Shown: piece after piece, positions 58,376 to 64,000 of the stretch | Numbering within the stretch: position 1 is the stretch's first letter | Layout of the letters: every line of letters starts with the position of its first letter | NCBI GenBank assembly: GCA_910591455.2 | Contig: OU342809.1 | Coordinates: 21,260,349 to 21,324,348, forward strand | Direction of reading: 5' to 3' | DNA from: Pholis gunnellus | Taxonomy: Eukaryota > Chordata > Actinopteri > Perciformes > Pholidae | Length of the DNA: 64,000 nt | Translations under genes and position numbers: made by a program | The notes under the pieces: generated by a model | What the model was told of the DNA's origin: nothing | The model's database searches: none | The model's input: only the letters and a program-made list of their open reading frames with translations

Positions 58376-61300
58376 TATTTCGAAAGAAAGTTACTCAAGG
58401 GGTCTTAAACGTCGTCAAATCAAGTGAGGATGTCCCCAAATGGCGTACAATTCTTGAAAGGCCTGCTGTATTCAAGCGGAAGTAATATCTTCCAATCTTC
58501 CAAGTACGCTCGGGTCTGCTCAGGTCTGTTCAACATAAATTTCGAGGGTGTATGCAAAGGCTCTCTACAGACATTCCACACAGTCACAACACTACATCTG
58601 TACTGTAGCGAAAAGCTGTGCATGTGTGGAACGCGTCCTCCAAGCCGACAGTATCAACTACTTCTCGTCCGTGGTGTCCGCAGCTGTCTGTGTACGCCTT
58701 GTGTTTAACTGAACTTAACCGTGAGCTAAGGGGATGGGTCTCAGTGAAAGGCCGCTTTTTCAAGGCCCTCCCCCAAGCACCATCAAGACTCAATTATTGT
58801 CCCGTTCAACACAAACATCAGCCATGCTTAATTTAATATCACCTCATCTTGTAGGATTTCTTTCTTCTATGTCGTAAAAGGCCCTTGTCAAGCCTTTTGT
58901 AACCTAAGTTAAAAAAAAAAGTGCTACAGTATACATGTACATTTTACAAACTTACTTAAATTGCATACAAACAATGCACCAACAACCACTCATGACTGCA
59001 GATACATTTTACAACTATTGTGGCACCAAAAACAGGTCGTCATTATGAACCCATAGTGAAGCATACATATACGATACAGAAATGAAGGCGGCAAAAGCTA
59101 CAGGTCGGCTCACTATAGATCAACTGTCTCCACCTCACACACACAGAGGGAGATAGAGTGTCAAAGGAAAACTTCCTCTTAACGAGCGTCACACAAAGTC
59201 AAGCTTGGTGAATTTCTACGTCATTTGGCCCCGGGCTGCCGCCGCGGTAAGCCTGTGCCTTTAAAAAATGACAGGTGAGAAGCAGGGGACGGCAGCAGAG
59301 ACAAACAACTTATATCTGGACAAAGATGTGACAAGAGAGACAGTGAAAAAGAGAGAGTGAGAGAGATAAAGAGAGGTGCCTTTGGCTGTCAGATAGACCA
59401 AAACAAACACTGGGTGCCGTGTCGCCGAAAGGCCCGGTTTCAGACAGACTGACACTAAATTAAACCTGTCTAGTACAAAGCAGCTAAACACAGCCTCAAC
59501 ATCAAGTGTGAACCCCCGCCTGTGTTTGTTTGCAGACAATGGTCTCTTTCTCTTTCTTTGTCTCTTTTTCTTCCAGTCTTCTCTGGCCTCTGATTTAAAA
59601 CTTGCTCTCTCTCCTTTGATTTCTTCCCACCCTTCATCCTTTATTCGCTCCTCTCTTTCAAATCCTTCCTTCCTCCCGTCTTGCTTATCCCTTTCATCCC
59701 GCCTTTGCACTGTCCCTCAGTCCATCCCAACAACCCTCCCTCCCATTGATTGTGCTGCCCTCTCCACCCCATCGCTCTCATTCATAATTGAACAGCATTA
59801 ACTGCCGCCGAGGCCAAGCCGTCGTTTAATTAGCTGACCAGCCTGCAGAAGCTCTGCCTTTTCTGTCGTGCAAAATATACATTACACTCCTGCTCAGAAC
59901 ATTCAAAATGCAGATCATTTTAATAGTTGCTAGTTGGATGTGAGGATGATGTTCAGTAATCCACAAATATACTTTAGTTCGGCTAATTGGTGCTGGGTTT
60001 TTCAGGATGCATTTTGTTTGTGTGTGTTTGTTTTTCACAGTCGCAGTGTTTTGTGGGTAGTGATTGCAGGAGAAATCAGCTGTTCACAATACACACACAT
60101 GCTGCACGTTTCTCTTTTTCTAATGGACTCTTCTTTAAGTCCTTTCCAAACTCTTACCATTCCCTTTTTTTTCTCACTTTCATCTCCTCCTTTCAGATTT
60201 ATGTTCTCAACGTAGTTTTCACTTGCTGTGTCTACTGTAGTCTTCATTAGTGTTTAAATGTAGCAGCCAATTATCATTTTGTCAGTCCACAATTAAATCC
60301 ACAGATATGCTTCTGATGCTACTGAAGTCTAACAGTAGGTGACAGTAAAACATTTTTCTCAAGGTGCCTTTAGACTACAGATGCAGCCACCTAGAATTTC
60401 CCCTCCCTGCCGGCTGCCAGTCAGTTCCAAGCCAACTTCCAGCCGCTGGGAGTCGTTGTCCGCCCCCCCCCCTCCCTCCCCTCTCCTGTTTCCTGACATG
60501 GCTGTCTAGATTCCACTGTAAACATGCCCATTCATTCAACTGCATGGCCCTTCCTTCATAAAAGCACATAAACCAACTGAACTACGGTGCATTTAGTACC
60601 AAATACTTTGGACGTGGGTTTTATCAAATGTGCTACAGCACAGAGCACAGACAAAAACACATACCACTCAAACTGTCTGTGGTGAAATAAGTATTTCAAC
60701 TTTGGCTGATTATTTGGTGGTACTGTAAGAACCTGTGTTTTGAGGGCCTTTATAATCAGGGGCAGTGTCACAGACACACATGGACTTTGAGACTTTTAAA
60801 GAAGTAAATAGTTCTAAACTAAATTAGAATGTAGCAACTAAATAGCAAAACATATCTAAGAGCTTTGGTTGCACAGTTCAAGGTTTTATTGAGCTCCTGG
60901 AATGCTTAATAACTGATATGGTGGCAATGTCTCTTGATGGATGTCTTGTATGTTACTTCAGGCCTACAAAGTCATTGTACATAATACAAAAATACATTTT
61001 TTGAATCTGAGTACATTAACAGACATCTAGTCTGCTAGGTATTTGATCTTTTCATTATGTTCTTTTTACACATCCCATCAATGCACCGCAATAGTTTCTT
61101 TGGAATTATTTGACTCTTTCACCTTAGGGTCTCTGCTTTGTCAAGATGCATGTGTGAATATAACAGCTTCCAAGATCTAATTATATTCTAACGTAAGTTG
61201 TGAAGAACATGAAAAACAAACAATAAAGCGTGCTAAGTAGCCTACAAAGACTTGAAATTATCTCCCTCATTAACATGTTTGTTTTGTTGTTTTGTCTAAC

Positions 61301-61446
61301 TGTTTTTCTATTGTTTTCAGATCATCTGTAATGTGAAAGTAATTCAATAAATGATCTATTTTAATTGAATGTAGTTGGTTTACCCGCTGATATTATACTG
61401 TATAGAATCTAGATTCTAAGCTGAGGCAGGGTGGTAGGATGGAACA
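58376..61446. other. No recognised gene
   Basis: Poly-C at 60463-60472; a CT-rich stretch at 59540-59760. 58380-58800 is complex sequence continuous with, or next to, the AGGTCA repeat and may be another repeat. Nothing coding accepted. Confidence 0.4.
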
Positions 61447-62402
61447 CTCTCAAGGTGCATTCACACCAAATTTAATTATTTGCGCGAGTAGATTACATAC
61501 AAAGTCTCTGCACAGGCTCAATGAGACTGTAGTGACTCAAATTTGCGCCAAATGCCCCAAACGCATGAGTTGACATTTTTCAACTCCGGCGAAAAAACGG
61601 CGCGCTGCTGCGGCACGATAGCCTATCAGCATTGAGATGCTCCCCCTGTCATCAGTGACGTCCTGCCGTTGTTGAATCAGGAAACAAATACTGTAGCCGT
61701 CTGTGTTCACCCAGAGCTCTACGATACCTCATATTAGTAGAGACCGGACCACACTATGTGTATAAATGTGTGTGTAAACCATATGGTACAAACAATGAAA
61801 AAGACGCTGCCGTATTTACGTCTATATGGCGTTTCTTTGAGTGTTGACAGAGCTGCTACAATGTTAGCATAGCTTAGCACTGATCGAACCTACCTCCATT
61901 GAGAAAACAAGTATTTTGCTTGTCGTCTTGTGGAGAGAACTAACAAAATATGAATTCAGATTTTTTACAAATCGGAATCATTACGTAGTTATTTTGGCAT
62001 CCCTTTTTGTCCGTTTATTGCAGTTAAATCACCGCAAAATCTGTTTATTTGGGGTTCATACAGCTCTAGTAAACCAGCCGACGTGTGGCTTGCTAGACAC
62101 AGTAAATACAGTTCGATAAAATTCACAGAGCTCCCCCGGAATATGTTATGAACTCAGACATGAGTTTACTTTCCCGGGATATCTGGGACTTCCACAACAA
62201 GTACTAAGCAGAAATAGAGGTAATTTTTCCATGGTTGATGGCGGAAATAAATGGCAGACAGTTGAACGGCTTCCAGGGCGATAAGCCACGCCCCCTCTCC
62301 GGCACGTCTAGCGCGATTCACGTGAATAACCACTAATGGTCCCCGGCGAGTAACACGGCGTGAATTATTCACACCATGTTTGGTGTGAACGCACCTTTAG
62401 AG
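61447..62402 (+). mobile_element. TIR DNA transposon (non-autonomous), near-complete copy
   Basis: Terminal inverted repeats CTCTCAAGGTGCATTCACAC (from 61447) and GTGTGAACGCACCTTTAGAG (to 62402) pair over 24 bp with two mismatches. The body matches 22745-23464 in reverse. No transposase frame; frames present are short. Target duplication not resolved, so the superfamily is open (PIF/Harbinger-like ends are one option). Confidence 0.8.
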
Positions 62403-63218
62403 GGCTATATTTGAAATGATGACAGAAAACAGAACATTTAATTGAGTAAAAAATATCTTTGATCATTATTTGTATAAAAAAACAAACAGGTTGCTTGAAA
62501 GCAGTAAAGGAATTCAAGCCTTTGGAAGATCCATCATCTGCCCGTCTGCACACGCAGACATCATTCATTGTCTACAGCTGCTTGCAGGTTAATGTTGAAT
62601 ATGCATGGAAATACCAGCAAACTGATAAGGCTCATTTAAACACAATAGCTCATGTCCCCACCTAGTGTCCCCCTGTGTTGAGTGCACATTCTGCTTTCTC
62701 ACTTGTGAACTGTAGCCTCACACATTTGCAGAACACATTGTTCCAGCCCAGAGTTGTCTTATTGTAAAGCATTCATCATGCTTTCGGCACCAGCTTGCTT
62801 CTGTAGTGTACAAATAATTACCGCACTCCTTGTGATTCATAACGACCATCGCAACACTCTGGCACGCATGCTCACACACTGGGTCCCTCACCTTGGCTTA
62901 CTGATGCACGCTCCACCAAGTCTGACCACATCGTCAGATCAACAAGTTGTGGTTGTTTACCCACAATGCTCAGGGGGACAACACGGGGTGAGCAGTGTAA
63001 TTTAAATTAAATCATATAAAAATGTAATGCAAAAGTTGTCCTTGAATACAGCACTGCAAGCAGAGACTAGTTTACTCACTGCAGCTGAATCTATTTGCGC
63101 GTTTCCGCAAAGCAGTTCCGTTCAGTTGAGTTTATTACACATTATAACGGTTATTTCACACGTTTTAATTTGCAAAAGTTGCGGATGGTACTGATAGAAC
63201 CATTCCATTTTTTGGTAC
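62403..63218. other. No recognised gene
   Basis: AT-rich spacer up to the LTR. The segment just before the LTR has no primer-binding-like site. Confidence 0.4.
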
Positions 63219-64000
63219 TGTCGAGGGGAGACCTTTTCAGGGGAGAGACAGGACTTCTGCTGCTGCTAACTTTCTGCAGCAAAGTCCCACCAAAAATGAA
63301 CTGGATCCGTCTTACAATCAAAAAGTATTTAATTAACATGAGAAGCTAGAACAGTTGCAGACAGAATTACTCTATCGATATCAATATGTCCCTTGGGGCT
63401 GAGTCCTCACTTGCCCCACCTGATCGGCCAGCCCAGCTGGTCAACTCCCGAGTGGTAACGGCGCGAACAGAACCCAAAACTCTCTGCAACTATCCTATAT
63501 TTAAAAGTCTCTGTCCGAATGTTTAAATGTCCAGTATCAGCCTCTGTGATTGACCGAAATACAATTAACCCCTAATGGCTTTGGCCAGTTATCAGCTCAG
63601 TGTTTGGTTGAAGTCGTCCGGACTCCTCCTGCTCTGTTGGTCATCTGTCCAGCTCCTCTGTGTCCCCTTTGATGTCCCCTTTGATGTCTCTGGTCCTCGA
63701 CCTATTCCCTTATATGGTCGTGAAGAGCCTGTCCTCTGCATTCCTCACTGACCCTATCTCCCCTGATCTCTCATGCCTCATGGCTCAGAACCCCCTAACC
63801 TATGTGACTGTACTTTGGTTCAATACTTCCAATGATTATGTTTAAGTCTCCTACAAGTAATCTTATTGCAAACATATAATATCTTCCATAAGTAAACATC
63901 CTGTAAACCTATATTACATTCCATAAGTAAATATATTGTGACTCTTAACATAATTTACATTCTCATCATTGTGACAATTTTATTCACCACTAGGGGTGTT
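63219..64000 (-). mobile_element. LTR of the 2253-3163 family, copy 2, cut by window end
   Basis: On the minus strand it runs from ACACCCCTAGTGGTGAATAA (window end) through TTACTTATGGAATGT, CATATAAGGG (TATA-like, plus 63708-63717), GGGGACATCAAA tandems (63660-63690), ATTAAATAC and GGATCCAGTTC to CCCTCGACA at 63219. By comparison with copy 1 its 5' terminus should lie about 2-3 bp beyond the window. The sequence below 63219 has no primer-binding site, so it too may be solo. Confidence 0.7.

Overview
The window looks like non-coding vertebrate DNA, most likely from a teleost fish, lying between genes or inside long introns. It is AT-rich and dense in (CA)n/(TG)n, (CT)n, (GATA)n and poly-C tracts. 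It holds no long open reading frame, rRNA, convincing tRNA, operon or CRISPR array. The recognisable coding matter is degraded transposon protein: hAT transposase and BED zinc fingers, Ty3/Gypsy RNase H, and L2/Rex1-like LINE reverse transcriptase. The fish assignment is inference, from this repeat mix and from repeat types familiar in percomorph genomes.

Layout. 0.75-1.4 kb holds a ZBED-type hAT transposase remnant. 1.6-3.7 kb is a nest: an outer hAT element with an exact 8-bp target duplication, an inner hAT-like element, and a solo-LTR-like block. 6.9-8.6 kb has an interspersed repeat, a LINE 3' fragment and a BED-finger fragment. 9-10.9 kb has GA/CA-rich DNA and a Gypsy fragment between inverted arms. 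12.4-22.7 kb is microsatellite-rich. 22.7-23.5 kb has one copy of a terminal-inverted-repeat (TIR) element whose near-complete partner lies at 61.4-62.4 kb in the opposite orientation. 25.25-25.7 kb is a solo LTR. 28-35 kb is simple-sequence rich. 36.2-36.5 kb is another LINE fragment. A possible last coding exon of a minus-strand gene lies at 38.0 kb. 42.6-43.2 kb and 55.2-55.9 kb hold two copies of one repeat, the second interrupted by a further repeat. 47.6-47.8 kb is a LINE 3' end. 48.16-49.04 kb is a complete short hAT element with a perfect 15-bp TIR and 8-bp target duplication. 58.0-58.4 kb is a repeat carrying two consensus estrogen-response-element palindromes. The window ends inside a second LTR of the family seen at 2.25-3.16 kb.

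A few segments bounded by good splice signals are listed as candidate exons (9.55, 20.97, 28.99, 37.99, 39.92, 51.56 and 52.91 kb). All are low confidence, because sequence alone cannot tell real exons from chance here. I found no gene system working together. The main content is a record of transposon insertion, nesting and decay.
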